Assembly (NCBI GenBank): GCA_903932685.1
Contig: CAIZGX010000033.1
Span: 1-59,814 of the forward strand
DNA from: an uncultured Bacteroidota bacterium
GTDB taxonomy: Bacteria > Bacteroidota > Bacteroidia > Flavobacteriales_D > Sanyastnellaceae
Direction: 5' to 3'
Length of the DNA: 59,814 nucleotides
Shown here: piece by piece, positions 43,941 through 52,750 of the stretch
Layout of the letters: each line of letters begins with the position of its first letter
Numbering within the stretch: position 1 is the first letter of the stretch
Position numbers and translations under genes: made by a program
The notes under the pieces: model-generated
Databases searched by the model: none
Told to the model about the DNA's origin: nothing
What the model saw: the letters and a program-made list of their open reading frames with translations, nothing else

Positions 43941-44747
43941 ATGCAGATGATTTGTAAAACTCATTTTCTTTCCTTTCAAAATAAATCGTTCAAAGTTGTT
44001 GAATGGCGTAAATCCGACAACCCAACAGAACTGATTTTATGCTTGCACGGGTTCGGAAGAAATCCGGAAGACTTTGAAAACTTTGCGCATGATTTGAAAG
44101 ATCATGAGCGAATGGTTGCCATTGGATTTTGGTCTCACAAAGACAGCGATTCATTTACCACAGAAGAATTAAAAGAAGGATTATCCGTTGAGTCTTGGGT
44201 GGAACAATTTCATTTCTTGTTGAATCATTATCAAGTTGAAAAATGCAGGCTCATTGCTTACAGCATGGGAGGTAGGCTTGGACTGATGCTCCTTCAACAT
44301 GCTGGAGAAAAAATATCATCTGCAAAATTCTTAGCCAGTGATGGGCTTACTCGAAATAAGTTGTACGCCTTTACCGTAGGCACTTGGGTAGGAAGGAAAA
44401 TCTCACACGGACTGAAGAAAAACGCAAGCGTTGTTATTCACTTAGCGCGTCTCTTAAAAAATCTGAAATTACTACCCGTTAAATTATTTCGTTTTGTGGA
44501 ATTCTACATGCACGAGCGTGCAATGCGCCAGCAGGTTTTCGATGTTTGGATGGGCTACAGGCACTGCTATCCTCAATTGAGAGCCGTTGCGCAAGCCATT
44601 GAGCAGAATAAAATTCCCACTGAATTTATTTTCGGGAAGTATGATGTGATTATTCCCTGGAAACATGGGGATAAATTGCGAAGACTTACTTCGAATCTAA
44701 CCTTTGTGCGGTGGGAGATGGTTGAGAAGGGACATAGACTTATGTAA
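43941..44747 (+). CDS. Alpha/beta hydrolase
   Basis: A 268-residue cytosolic hydrolase. CLHGFGRNPEDF marks the oxyanion-hole loop, AYSMGGRLGLMLL (about 111-123) the nucleophile elbow with Ser, FGKYDVIIP (about 234-242) the Asp region, and the C-terminal VEKGHRLM holds the likely catalytic His. It is near the usual length but ends 2 residues after the His. The substrate is not known; it resembles MenH-like and other small-substrate hydrolases only in a general way. Confidence 0.8.
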   Translation: MQMICKTHFLSFQNKSFKVVEWRKSDNPTELILCLHGFGRNPEDFENFAHDLKDHERMVAIGFWSHKDSDSFTTEELKEGLSVESWVEQFHFLLNHYQVEKCRLIAYSMGGRLGLMLLQHAGEKISSAKFLASDGLTRNKLYAFTVGTWVGRKISHGLKKNASVVIHLARLLKNLKLLPVKLFRFVEFYMHERAMRQQVFDVWMGYRHCYPQLRAVAQAIEQNKIPTEFIFGKYDVIIPWKHGDKLRRLTSNLTFVRWEMVEKGHRLM

Positions 44748-44775
44748 CGTTGTCAACAACTGTTAAAATCTCTAC

Positions 44776-44807
44776 TTGCACCATAACGGTTTAAGGTTGT
44801 AATTTCG
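44776..44807 (+). promoter_or_regulatory. Promoter-like site of carB
   Basis: TTG at 44776-44778, 21 bases, then TAATTTCG at 44800-44807 (one mismatch to TAnnTTTG). It lies about 57 bases before the carB ATG. Confidence 0.4.
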
Positions 44808-44863
44808 CCGACGTATTAGAAAAACGCACCTTACTTCATCCTACGAAGTGAGATAAAAAAAAA

Positions 44864-47680
44864 ATGCCCAAAGACAAAAGCATTAAGTCGGTCCTTATTA
44901 TCGGTTCAGGACCTATCGTTATCGGACAAGCATGTGAATTTGATTACTCTGGAAGCCAGGCTGCGCGCTCGTTGCGTGAAGAAGGCATTGAAGTAACCCT
45001 CATCAATAGCAACCCCGCAACCATCATGACAGACAAGGTGGTTGCCGATAACATTTACTTGCTTCCTTTAGAACCTGCAAGCATTGAGACCATTCTTAAA
45101 AATCATAAGATCGACGTAGTTCTTCCAACCATGGGTGGACAAACCGCCTTGAACCTCGCGATTCAATGCGAAGAAAGCGGCATGTGGGAACAATACGGTG
45201 TTCGCATGGTGGGAGTAGACACTAAGGCCATTGAAATTACTGAAAACCGCGAGGCGTTTCGCGATTTAATGATTGAAATAGGCGTGCCTATGGCTCCGCA
45301 ATTAACCGCAAAATCTTTCCTTGAAGGAAAAGAAATTGCCCAACAATTCGGATTCCCTCTTTGTATTCGTCCTTCATATACCTTAGGCGGCTCAGGCGCT
45401 AGCTTGGTTTACAACCAGTCAGACTTCGATCGTTTGCTTACACGCGGACTGCACCTTTCCCCTATTCATGAAGTCATGATAGACAAAGCCCTTATGGGTT
45501 GGAAAGAATACGAGTTGGAATTGCTTCGAGATGCCAACGATAACGTGGTGATCATTTGTAGCATTGAAAACTTCGATCCAATTGGAATTCATACCGGAGA
45601 TAGCATTACGGTTGCGCCGGCCATGACCTTAAGCGATACGACTTTCCAAAAGATGCGCGACATGGCCATTATGATGATGCGTGCCATTGGAAATTTCGCT
45701 GGCGGATGTAACGTTCAATTTGCGGTTTCTCCCGATGCGAACGAAGACATTATTGCCATTGAAATTAATCCGCGTGTTTCGCGCTCTTCCGCTTTGGCAT
45801 CTAAAGCAACGGGGTATCCGATTGCGAAAATTGCTGCGAAGTTGGCCATTGGTTATCACCTCGACGAACTTCAAAACCAAATTACCAAGAGCACTTCGGC
45901 TTTGTTCGAGCCGACGTTAGACTACGTGATTGTGAAAATCCCACGTTGGAATTTCGATAAATTCCCTGGATGCAACCGCGAGTTAGGTTTGCAAATGAAG
46001 AGTGTTGGTGAAGTAATGGGAATTGGAAGAACCTTCCAAGAAGCGCTTCAAAAGGCTTGTCAGTCCTTAGAGATCAACAGAAACGGATTAGGTGCCGACG
46101 GGAAAGAACTTCGCGATCAGCAAGAAATATTAAACTCGTTGGAGCATCCAAGTTGGAATCGTATTTTCCATATTTACGACGCCATTAAATTGGGAATACC
46201 CTTCAAAACCATTCAAGAAAAAACACGCATCGATTTGTGGTTCTTGAAACAAATTGAAGAGTTGCTTCAGTTGGAACGCGTGATTGAAAAGCACACCCTC
46301 GCTTCCATTCCGAAAGAATTGTTGTTCGAAGCGAAGCAAAAAGGTTATGCCGACAGACAAATCGCTCACCTGCTGAAATGCTTGGAAAGCGAAGTGTATA
46401 CCAAGCGCGACGAGATGGGCATTCAGCGTGTATACAAGTTGGTAGATACGTGCGCTGCTGAGTTCGAAGCGAAGACTCCATATTACTATAGCACATTCGA
46501 ATTCGAGAACGAAAGTGTTCGTTCCGAAAACAAAAAAGTAATTGTATTGGGAAGCGGCCCGAACCGCATTGGTCAAGGTATCGAGTTCGACTACTCGTGT
46601 GTGCACGGCGTGCTTGCTGCGAAGGAATGCGGATATGAAACCATCATGATCAACTGCAATCCGGAAACCGTATCAACCGATTTCGATACAGCAGACAAGT
46701 TGTATTTCGAACCGGTTTTCTGGGAACATATTTACGACATCATTCGTCATGAAAACCCCGTGGGAGTAATTGTTCAGCTTGGCGGACAAACAGCTTTGAA
46801 GCTAGCCGCAAAACTTCAGCGCTACGGAATAAAAATATTAGGAACCTCTTTTGACGCCTTAGACTTGGCCGAAGACAGAGGCCGTTTTTCAAATTGTTTG
46901 AAGGACAATAACATTCCTTATCCGGATTTCGGTGTAGTTGAAAACGCAGAGCAAGCCATAGAATTATCGAAAAATTTAGGCTTCCCGTTGTTGGTTCGTC
47001 CGAGCTACGTGCTAGGTGGACAAAAGATGAAGATTGTGATTAACGAGCACGAATTAGAGCAGCACGTGGTGAATATTCTTCGCGACATGCCCGACAATCA
47101 GATTTTGTTAGACCACTTCTTGGAAGGCGCTATTGAAGCGGAAGCCGATGCTATTTGCGACGGAACAGATGTTTACATCATTGGCATTATGCAACACATT
47201 GAGCCTGCTGGAATTCACAGCGGCGATTCTTACGGTGTTTTGCCTCCATACAACTTGGGAGACCTAGTAATGACGCAAATTGAAGAGCACACGAAGAAGA
47301 TTGCCTTGGCGCTTGGAACGGTGGGGTTGATTAACATTCAGTTCGCCATTAAAGACGACGTTGTATACATTATTGAAGCGAATCCACGTGCATCGCGCAC
47401 AGTGCCTTTCATAGCGAAAGCCTACGACGAACCGTATGTTAACTACGCCACGAAAGTTATGTTGGGTGAATTGAAGGTGAAGGACATTAACTTCCAACCC
47501 AAACGCAACGGCTACGCAATTAAAATTCCTGTATTCAGCTACGAGAAATTCCCTGAGGTAAACAAAGAACTCGGTCCAGAAATGAAATCAACTGGCGAAG
47601 CCATTCGATTCATCAAAGACTTGAAGGACCCGTTTTTCAGGCAGATTTTTTCGGAGCGGAATTTATACCTTTCGAAGTAA
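44864..47680 (+). CDS. carB: Carbamoyl-phosphate synthase large subunit CarB
   Basis: A 938-residue enzyme with two ATP-grasp halves. The first starts with SVLIIGSGPIVIGQACEFDY, the second with VIVLGSGPNRIGQGIEFDY at about 560. ATP-binding segments such as FPLCIRPSYTLGGSG and FPLLVRPSYVLGGQ are intact. It makes carbamoyl phosphate from bicarbonate, ATP and ammonia (delivered by CarA). The protein ends near 938, so the C-terminal allosteric MGS-like domain of about 130 residues found in E. coli CarB is absent, as appears usual in Bacteroidota. carA is not adjacent. The stop is followed at once by array B. Confidence 0.95.
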   Translation: MPKDKSIKSVLIIGSGPIVIGQACEFDYSGSQAARSLREEGIEVTLINSNPATIMTDKVVADNIYLLPLEPASIETILKNHKIDVVLPTMGGQTALNLAIQCEESGMWEQYGVRMVGVDTKAIEITENREAFRDLMIEIGVPMAPQLTAKSFLEGKEIAQQFGFPLCIRPSYTLGGSGASLVYNQSDFDRLLTRGLHLSPIHEVMIDKALMGWKEYELELLRDANDNVVIICSIENFDPIGIHTGDSITVAPAMTLSDTTFQKMRDMAIMMMRAIGNFAGGCNVQFAVSPDANEDIIAIEINPRVSRSSALASKATGYPIAKIAAKLAIGYHLDELQNQITKSTSALFEPTLDYVIVKIPRWNFDKFPGCNRELGLQMKSVGEVMGIGRTFQEALQKACQSLEINRNGLGADGKELRDQQEILNSLEHPSWNRIFHIYDAIKLGIPFKTIQEKTRIDLWFLKQIEELLQLERVIEKHTLASIPKELLFEAKQKGYADRQIAHLLKCLESEVYTKRDEMGIQRVYKLVDTCAAEFEAKTPYYYSTFEFENESVRSENKKVIVLGSGPNRIGQGIEFDYSCVHGVLAAKECGYETIMINCNPETVSTDFDTADKLYFEPVFWEHIYDIIRHENPVGVIVQLGGQTALKLAAKLQRYGIKILGTSFDALDLAEDRGRFSNCLKDNNIPYPDFGVVENAEQAIELSKNLGFPLLVRPSYVLGGQKMKIVINEHELEQHVVNILRDMPDNQILLDHFLEGAIEAEADAICDGTDVYIIGIMQHIEPAGIHSGDSYGVLPPYNLGDLVMTQIEEHTKKIALALGTVGLINIQFAIKDDVVYIIEANPRASRTVPFIAKAYDEPYVNYATKVMLGELKVKDINFQPKRNGYAIKIPVFSYEKFPEVNKELGPEMKSTGEAIRFIKDLKDPFFRQIFSERNLYLSK

Positions 47681-47682
47681 TT

Positions 47683-47791
47683 CCGCAGAGCGGTCATCAA
47701 CGAAGTTGTCATCCTTCGAAGAAGGTCATCCGGAACGGTCATCACACAAAGTGTGTCATCGCAACTGCGTTGCGCCATCCTTCGAAGAAGG
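47683..47791. repeat. Mini-hairpin array B (seven hairpins, TCAT spacer)
   Basis: The convergent gap between carB and the AAA+ gene is fully filled. Hairpins (stem/loop/stem): CCGC/AGA/GCGG at 47683-47693, CAAC/GAA/GTTG at 47698-47708, CCTTC/GAA/GAAGG at 47713-47725, CCG/GAA/CGG at 47730-47738, CACAC/AAA/GTGTG at 47743-47755, CGCAAC/TGC/GTTGCG at 47760-47774, CCTTC/GAA/GAAGG at 47779-47791. The spacer is TCAT five times and CCAT once; the last hairpin abuts the reverse-strand stop. All stems are perfect, and all begin with C and end with G. Confidence 0.9.
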
Positions 47792-49252
47792 TTATAAACC
47801 TTTGATATAGTTGTTAAACGAATCATTAAACGCCGTCCCTCCCGCTGTGCGGTGTTTGGAAAGTTGTTTGAATTCCACCAACGCCCACAACACGAATTCC
47901 ATGAGGAAAGGAACGTCAATGGTTGCCACCTTCGGTTGATACTTGTTTAACAAAATCACAAGCGGTTCAACGGAAAGAAGTGCCTTTACGTAGGTCTCTT
48001 CATTCGATTCGTCGGTGAGTTCAAAGGCATCGGCTTCGAAAAACCAGTTGATGATTTCATCGTACGGAGTTTCTTGGTCTTGCTTTTTCAGTTTTTCAAT
48101 CTTCGGGAAGTATTGAACGAACAAGGTTTTGGTGGCCTCTGCTATCAAGTGATTTGCAACGAATGCCGTTCCTTCTTGTTCGCCTTCGTAAACCAATTCC
48201 ACCTTCCCGGTTATGGAAGGAATCATGCCCATGAGATCGCTGAAGCGAACAGAGGTTTTTGTTTCACCGTTCATGAGCGCACGACGTTCAGCAGTGCTGA
48301 TTAAATTTTCAAATGCCGTAATACTCATACGTGCACTCACACCGCTCTTGTGATCGATGTATTCACTTTGTCTGGCTTCGAAAGCAATTTGCTCGAGAAT
48401 GTCGCGAGCCAATTCAGGAACATGAACAGCGCACAAACGATCTTCCAACTTCTCGGACTCTTGCTTCGTAATCTTCTTCGCAGTTTGAATATCGGCTGAG
48501 TAATGCGTCAAAATCTGAGAACCAATGCGGTCTTTCAGCGGAGTGACAATGCTTCCGCGATTGGTGTAGTCTTCCGGATTCGCGGTGAAGACAAATTGCA
48601 AATCCAACGGAAGTCTCAATTTAAATCCGCGAATCTGCACATCTCCTTCTTCCAAAATATTGAAAAGCGCCACTTGAATACGCGCTTGCAAATCGGGCAA
48701 TTCGTTAATCACGAAAAGACAGCGGTTCGCTCTAGGTATCATTCCGAAATGAATCACGCGCTCATCTGCATAACTCAATTTCAAGTTGGCAGCTTTAATC
48801 GGATCAATGTCTCCAATTAAATCGGCGATGGTCACGTCTGGTGTTGCTAACTTTTCGAAGAAACGACCCGAGCGATGAAGCCAGGTAATCGGCGTTTCAT
48901 CTCCTTTCTCTTCCATGAGATCACGCGCATAGCGACTGATCGGATGAAAAGGATCGTCGTTCATTTCACTTCCAGCTACAACAGGAATATACTCGTCGAG
49001 CAAGTTGATCATCAAGCGCGCAATGCGCGTCTTCCCTTGTCCGCGAAGACCCAACAAGTTAATGTTGTGCTTCGACAAAATGGCGCGTTCCAATTGCGGA
49101 ATCACCGTTTGCTCATATCCGTGCATCCCCGGGAAGGTTTCCTTTCCAGCTTGAATAGATACAATGAGGTTGTCGCGCAACTCGTTCTTAATGCTTTTTG
49201 AAATATATCCCGACGCTTTCAATGCGCCAAATGTGTTGATCGAAGTATTCAT
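47792..49252 (-). CDS. AAA+ ATPase of the magnesium-chelatase (BchI/MoxR-like) type
   Basis: A 486-residue ATPase with Walker A GLRGQGKT (68-75), Walker B-like VINE (181-184, Asn in place of the first Asp, as in this family), then LPDLQARIQVALFNILEEGD and the sensor-like LQFVFTANPEDYTNRG. The family is often labelled sigma-54-interacting or magnesium-chelatase-like, but there is no sigma-54 or DNA-binding domain here. It works with VWA-domain partners. The adjacent upstream gene (4 bases away) is such a VWA protein, so they probably form one complex, possibly remodelling a target. The true substrate is unknown. Confidence 0.82.
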   Translation of the reverse strand: MNTSINTFGALKASGYISKSIKNELRDNLIVSIQAGKETFPGMHGYEQTVIPQLERAILSKHNINLLGLRGQGKTRIARLMINLLDEYIPVVAGSEMNDDPFHPISRYARDLMEEKGDETPITWLHRSGRFFEKLATPDVTIADLIGDIDPIKAANLKLSYADERVIHFGMIPRANRCLFVINELPDLQARIQVALFNILEEGDVQIRGFKLRLPLDLQFVFTANPEDYTNRGSIVTPLKDRIGSQILTHYSADIQTAKKITKQESEKLEDRLCAVHVPELARDILEQIAFEARQSEYIDHKSGVSARMSITAFENLISTAERRALMNGETKTSVRFSDLMGMIPSITGKVELVYEGEQEGTAFVANHLIAEATKTLFVQYFPKIEKLKKQDQETPYDEIINWFFEADAFELTDESNEETYVKALLSVEPLVILLNKYQPKVATIDVPFLMEFVLWALVEFKQLSKHRTAGGTAFNDSFNNYIKGL

Positions 49253-49256
49253 TCGT

Positions 49257-50366
49257 TTAGTTAATTCGTTTTTTTCTATTCGTTTCGTAATCGTGAAAGA
49301 TCATTTCACCCAATCCTTTCAACCCAGTATAAAATGCTTTGCCTTTGTTCGACTGTGTAAACTGTTCTACGAAAGCTTGCAGATAAGGATCTTGCGCAAT
49401 CATGAAAGTAGTAATTGGAATGTGCATCTTGCGCGCTTGCGCCGCCATGGTGTAGCAGCGTTCAACAATATGCTCATCCAATCCATTGCTGTTCTTATAG
49501 TATTGTCCGTCAGGCAAGCGAAGGCAACTAGGCTTTCCATCGGTAATCATGAAGATTTGTTTGTTCGTGTTCTTCTTTCTTCGAAGAATGTCCATTGCCA
49601 ACTCGAGACCGGCAACGGTGTTCGTGTGATAAGGACCCACATTCAAATAAGGTAGGTCTGCAATTTTGATAGGCCAGGCATCGTCACCGAAGACAATCAC
49701 ATCGAGGGTGTCTTTCGGATAGGAAGTCGTGATGAGCTCTGCCAACGCCATCGCCACTTTCTTTGCGGGAGTGATTCGATCTTCTCCGTATAGAATCATG
49801 CTGTGGCTAATGTCAATCATAAGCACGGTGCTCATCTGCGACTTATGATGGGTGTCTTCCACCACCAAATCTTGTTCGGTTAGTTTGAAGTCGCCGACGC
49901 CGTTGTTGATTTGCGCGTTCTTCAAACTTTCAGTCACTGAAATATTTTCGAATGAATCTCCGAATTGAAAACTTCGAAATTCTCCCGTTGCTTCATCGCC
50001 TTGTCCGCTTTTCTTGCTCTTGTGATTTCCCGCTCCGCTCTTCCGAATCTTTCCGAAGATTTGATCCATGGCATTTTTCCGAAGCACACGTTCCGTCTTG
50101 GCCGTAATAGCCATCTGTCCTTGTCCGTCTGGTAGAATTTCTTCCTTCAAATATCCCATCTTCTTCAGGTCTTCAATAAAATCTTCCATTCCGTAATCAT
50201 CGGTGGTAAGCTTGTATTCCTTATCAATTTCTTTTAACCACTCTAGCGCCTCGTCTACATCTCCGGAAGTATGCGTAATGAGTTCACTGAACACATCGAA
50301 CAGTCTCTCGAACGGAGAAAGATTGGGTTCTTCAAACGGCTTAAAAACATAACCAGACTTTTGCAT
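49257..50366 (-). CDS. VWA-domain protein, partner of the AAA+ ATPase
   Basis: A 369-residue protein. Residues about 178-360 form a von Willebrand A domain with an intact MIDAS: DISHS (Asp185, Ser187, Ser189) and ITDGKPS with Asp276. The N-terminal half is polar and helical. No signal peptide is seen. It pairs with the downstream AAA+ gene as in BchD/BchI or MoxR-VWA systems. The start codon lies inside a 16-base palindrome (50358-50373). Confidence 0.82.
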   Translation of the reverse strand: MQKSGYVFKPFEEPNLSPFERLFDVFSELITHTSGDVDEALEWLKEIDKEYKLTTDDYGMEDFIEDLKKMGYLKEEILPDGQGQMAITAKTERVLRKNAMDQIFGKIRKSGAGNHKSKKSGQGDEATGEFRSFQFGDSFENISVTESLKNAQINNGVGDFKLTEQDLVVEDTHHKSQMSTVLMIDISHSMILYGEDRITPAKKVAMALAELITTSYPKDTLDVIVFGDDAWPIKIADLPYLNVGPYHTNTVAGLELAMDILRRKKNTNKQIFMITDGKPSCLRLPDGQYYKNSNGLDEHIVERCYTMAAQARKMHIPITTFMIAQDPYLQAFVEQFTQSNKGKAFYTGLKGLGEMIFHDYETNRKKRIN

Positions 50367-50373
50367 GCAAAAG
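50358..50373. promoter_or_regulatory. 16-bp perfect palindrome over the VWA start codon
   Basis: CTTTTGCATGCAAAAG is its own reverse complement, and the start codon of the VWA gene (CAT on this strand, 50364-50366) lies in its centre. It could be an operator or could fold in the mRNA and affect translation. Confidence 0.4.
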
Positions 50374-50420
50374 GAATTTAAGGAATAACATTGCTTGTGA
50401 GGAAAGGTTCAAAGATAGAG

Positions 50421-50594
50421 GGAACTGCGTTTCGCAATCCTACGGATCAATCACTTTGTGATCAATCTGATTGCATCAGATCAATTGCTGCGCAATCAAT
50501 CACCTTTGGTGATCAATCCTTCGGATTTATCGTAACGATTGATCTGAAAGATTGATTCGAAGAATTGATCACGAAGTGATTGATCGCTTCGCGA
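50421..50594. repeat. Mini-hairpin array C (12 hairpins, TCAA spacer switching to TTGA)
   Basis: Between the VWA start and the recG stop. Hairpins: GGAAC/TGC/GTTTC at 50421-50433 (one G-T wobble), TCC/TAC/GGA at 50438-50446, TCAC/TTT/GTGA at 50451-50461, TCTGAT/TGC/ATCAGA at 50466-50480, TTGC/TGC/GCAA at 50485-50495, TCACC/TTT/GGTGA at 50500-50512, TCC/TTC/GGA at 50517-50525, TCG/TAA/CGA at 50530-50538, TCT/GAA/AGA at 50543-50551, TTC/GAA/GAA at 50556-50564, TCAC/GAA/GTGA at 50569-50579, TCGC/TTC/GCGA at 50584-50594. The spacer is TCAA (first copy GCAA) up to 50516, TTTA once, then TTGA, its reverse complement. All but the first begin with T and end with A. The last one abuts the recG stop. 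Confidence 0.9.
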
Positions 50595-52694
50595 TCAAGA
50601 AATCCCACTCCAATCACTCTTCTTCTTCTTCAAACGCAACAGTTCTTCGCGGATAGGGGTGCTGCTTTCGCTAGATAAATTCGGATCTTCCGTGAGCCAT
50701 TCGTTCGCTATGTTGCGGGCGGCGGCCATCATCTGTTGGTCCTTCACCATGTCTGCTATGCGCAGTTGCAAAACACCACTCTGAGCTGTACCGGCCAAAT
50801 CGCCCGGACCACGCAAGCGCAAATCCACTTCTGCTATTTCAAATCCGTCCGTCGTGCGAACCATCGTCTCCATGCGCAACTTCGTGTCGTCGCTTAACTT
50901 ATGTCCGGTCATAAGAACGCAATAACTCTGATCGGCCCCTCGCCCTACCCTGCCGCGCAACTGGTGCAATTGAGATAAGCCAAAACGCTCGGCACTCTCT
51001 ATCACCATCACACTCGCATTCGGAACGTTCACCCCGACTTCAATAACCGTAGTAGCCACCATGATCTGCGTCTTCTTCTCAATGAACTGCTTCATCTCGA
51101 AATCGCGATCTTCAGCCTTCATTCTTCCATGTACAATTGAAATGAAATACTTCGGAGATGGAAACGCACGCGACATACTTTCGTATCCGTCGAACAAATC
51201 CTTGTAATCCATCTTCTCGCTCTCTTCAATCATCGGATAAACAATATAGACCTGACGGCCTAACGCTATTTCCTGACGAATAAATTCAAACAACATCAAC
51301 CGATAAGCATCGGTGTGCCACTGGGTATTCACCGGCTTTCTTCCTGGAGGAAGCTCATCAATTATACTCACATCTAAATCGCCATACACCGTCATGGCCA
51401 ACGTACGCGGAATGGGCGTTGCGGTCATGACTAAAATATGCGGAGGCAAGGCGGCCTTCTTCCACAAGGCCGCGCGTTGCGCAACACCAAACCGATGTTG
51501 CTCATCGATCACTACCAATCCTAAATTCGCAAATTCAACAACAGGTTCTATCAACGCGTGCGTTCCAATAATGAACTTCAATTCACCACTCTTCAAATCT
51601 TCCATCAACGGAACACGACTCTTCTTCTTCACCGAACCGGTGAGCAATTCAACGCGAACTCCCAAGGGCTCTAACAATTGCGAAATGCCTTCGTAATGCT
51701 GATTCGCTAAAATCTCTGTAGGCGCCATGAGACATGCTTGATAGCCGTTGTCTATGGCCAACAAAATTGCCATGAGCGCTACAATGGTCTTTCCACTTCC
51801 TACATCTCCCTGAACCAAACGGTTCATGTGAAAGCCCTTCACCACATCGGTGCGAATCTCTTTCACCACTCGCTTCTGCGCCCCCGTTAATTCAAACGGC
51901 AAATGCTTTTTATAAAACGAATTGAATAATTCTCCAACCTTCTCGAACACCACTCCGCGCTGCTCTACCGTACCCGCCAACTTCGTTTGCAACACTTGCA
52001 ACTGAAGGAAAAACAATTCTTCAAACTTTAATCTTCTTCTCGCTTGCTCCAACTTCTCTGCATTCGCAGGCGCATGCAATTGCACCAAGGCTTCCGCGCG
52101 AGAAATTAATTTGTATTGCTGAATCAATTCCTGCGGCAACACTTCCGGAATTTCATGTCGAACTTCTTCACACAACTGCAGCGTTAATTTTCCAATCACG
52201 TTGCTGTTCAATCCTCTGTTCGACATCTTCTCAGTTGTGCTGTACACAGGCTTCAAACCCACGCCAGCCGCCATGCGTGAAGATTCAATCTCTTCCACTT
52301 CCGGATGAGCCATGTTGAACTTGCCTTTGAACTCGGTTGGTTTTCCGTACACCAAACAAGGCTTGTTCAAAGGCAAACTGCTCTTGAGCCAACGCGCTCC
52401 CTTGAACCACACCAACTCCATAGTACCCGTCTCGTCTTGGAAGATTCCAACCAAACGTTTGGCGCGCGCTTCGCCCACTTCAGTTAACCGAACGATTGTG
52501 CCTTGCAACTGCACCGCCACGGCGTCTGACTTCACGTCGCGCACTTTCTGAACCTGACTCTTGTCTACATGCCGAAACGGATAATGCATGAGCAAATCTT
52601 CCCACGTGCGAATGCCCAATTCCATGCGAAATTGATCAGCCCGCGCAGGTCCAACTCCTTTTAAAAAAGAAATATCATTTTCCAGTTTCGACAT
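50595..52694 (-). CDS. recG: ATP-dependent DNA helicase RecG
   Basis: A 699-residue superfamily 2 helicase. An N-terminal OB/wedge domain (about 1-180) is followed by the motor: Walker A GDVGSGKT (296-303), DEQH box (397-400) in VVIDEQHRFGV, MTATPIPRTL, and the second motor with RGRVGRGADQSYCVL. The TRG-like C-terminus is present. RecG remodels stalled replication forks and Holliday junctions. Its 3' end touches array C, and its start is divergent from the next gene. Confidence 0.95.
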   Translation of the reverse strand: MSKLENDISFLKGVGPARADQFRMELGIRTWEDLLMHYPFRHVDKSQVQKVRDVKSDAVAVQLQGTIVRLTEVGEARAKRLVGIFQDETGTMELVWFKGARWLKSSLPLNKPCLVYGKPTEFKGKFNMAHPEVEEIESSRMAAGVGLKPVYSTTEKMSNRGLNSNVIGKLTLQLCEEVRHEIPEVLPQELIQQYKLISRAEALVQLHAPANAEKLEQARRRLKFEELFFLQLQVLQTKLAGTVEQRGVVFEKVGELFNSFYKKHLPFELTGAQKRVVKEIRTDVVKGFHMNRLVQGDVGSGKTIVALMAILLAIDNGYQACLMAPTEILANQHYEGISQLLEPLGVRVELLTGSVKKKSRVPLMEDLKSGELKFIIGTHALIEPVVEFANLGLVVIDEQHRFGVAQRAALWKKAALPPHILVMTATPIPRTLAMTVYGDLDVSIIDELPPGRKPVNTQWHTDAYRLMLFEFIRQEIALGRQVYIVYPMIEESEKMDYKDLFDGYESMSRAFPSPKYFISIVHGRMKAEDRDFEMKQFIEKKTQIMVATTVIEVGVNVPNASVMVIESAERFGLSQLHQLRGRVGRGADQSYCVLMTGHKLSDDTKLRMETMVRTTDGFEIAEVDLRLRGPGDLAGTAQSGVLQLRIADMVKDQQMMAAARNIANEWLTEDPNLSSESSTPIREELLRLKKKKSDWSGIS

Positions 52695-52750
52695 TCCTCA
52701 CGAAAATATAATAACTTGTGCAAGCATTCATCCTTTGTGGACATTTAACC

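Noticed and set aside
44748-44863. Mini-hairpin array upstream of carB
   Set aside because: Only loose inverted repeats (ACTTC ... GAAGT with a 7-base loop; GTTGT/ACAAC with 2 bases) are found, without three-base loops or a spacer pattern.
46130-46606. Reverse-strand 158-codon frame over carB
   Set aside because: It is the shadow of a conserved enzyme gene.
50421-50594. CRISPR array in the recG/VWA gap
   Set aside because: The constant part is 4 bases and the variable part is palindromic. No cas genes are present.
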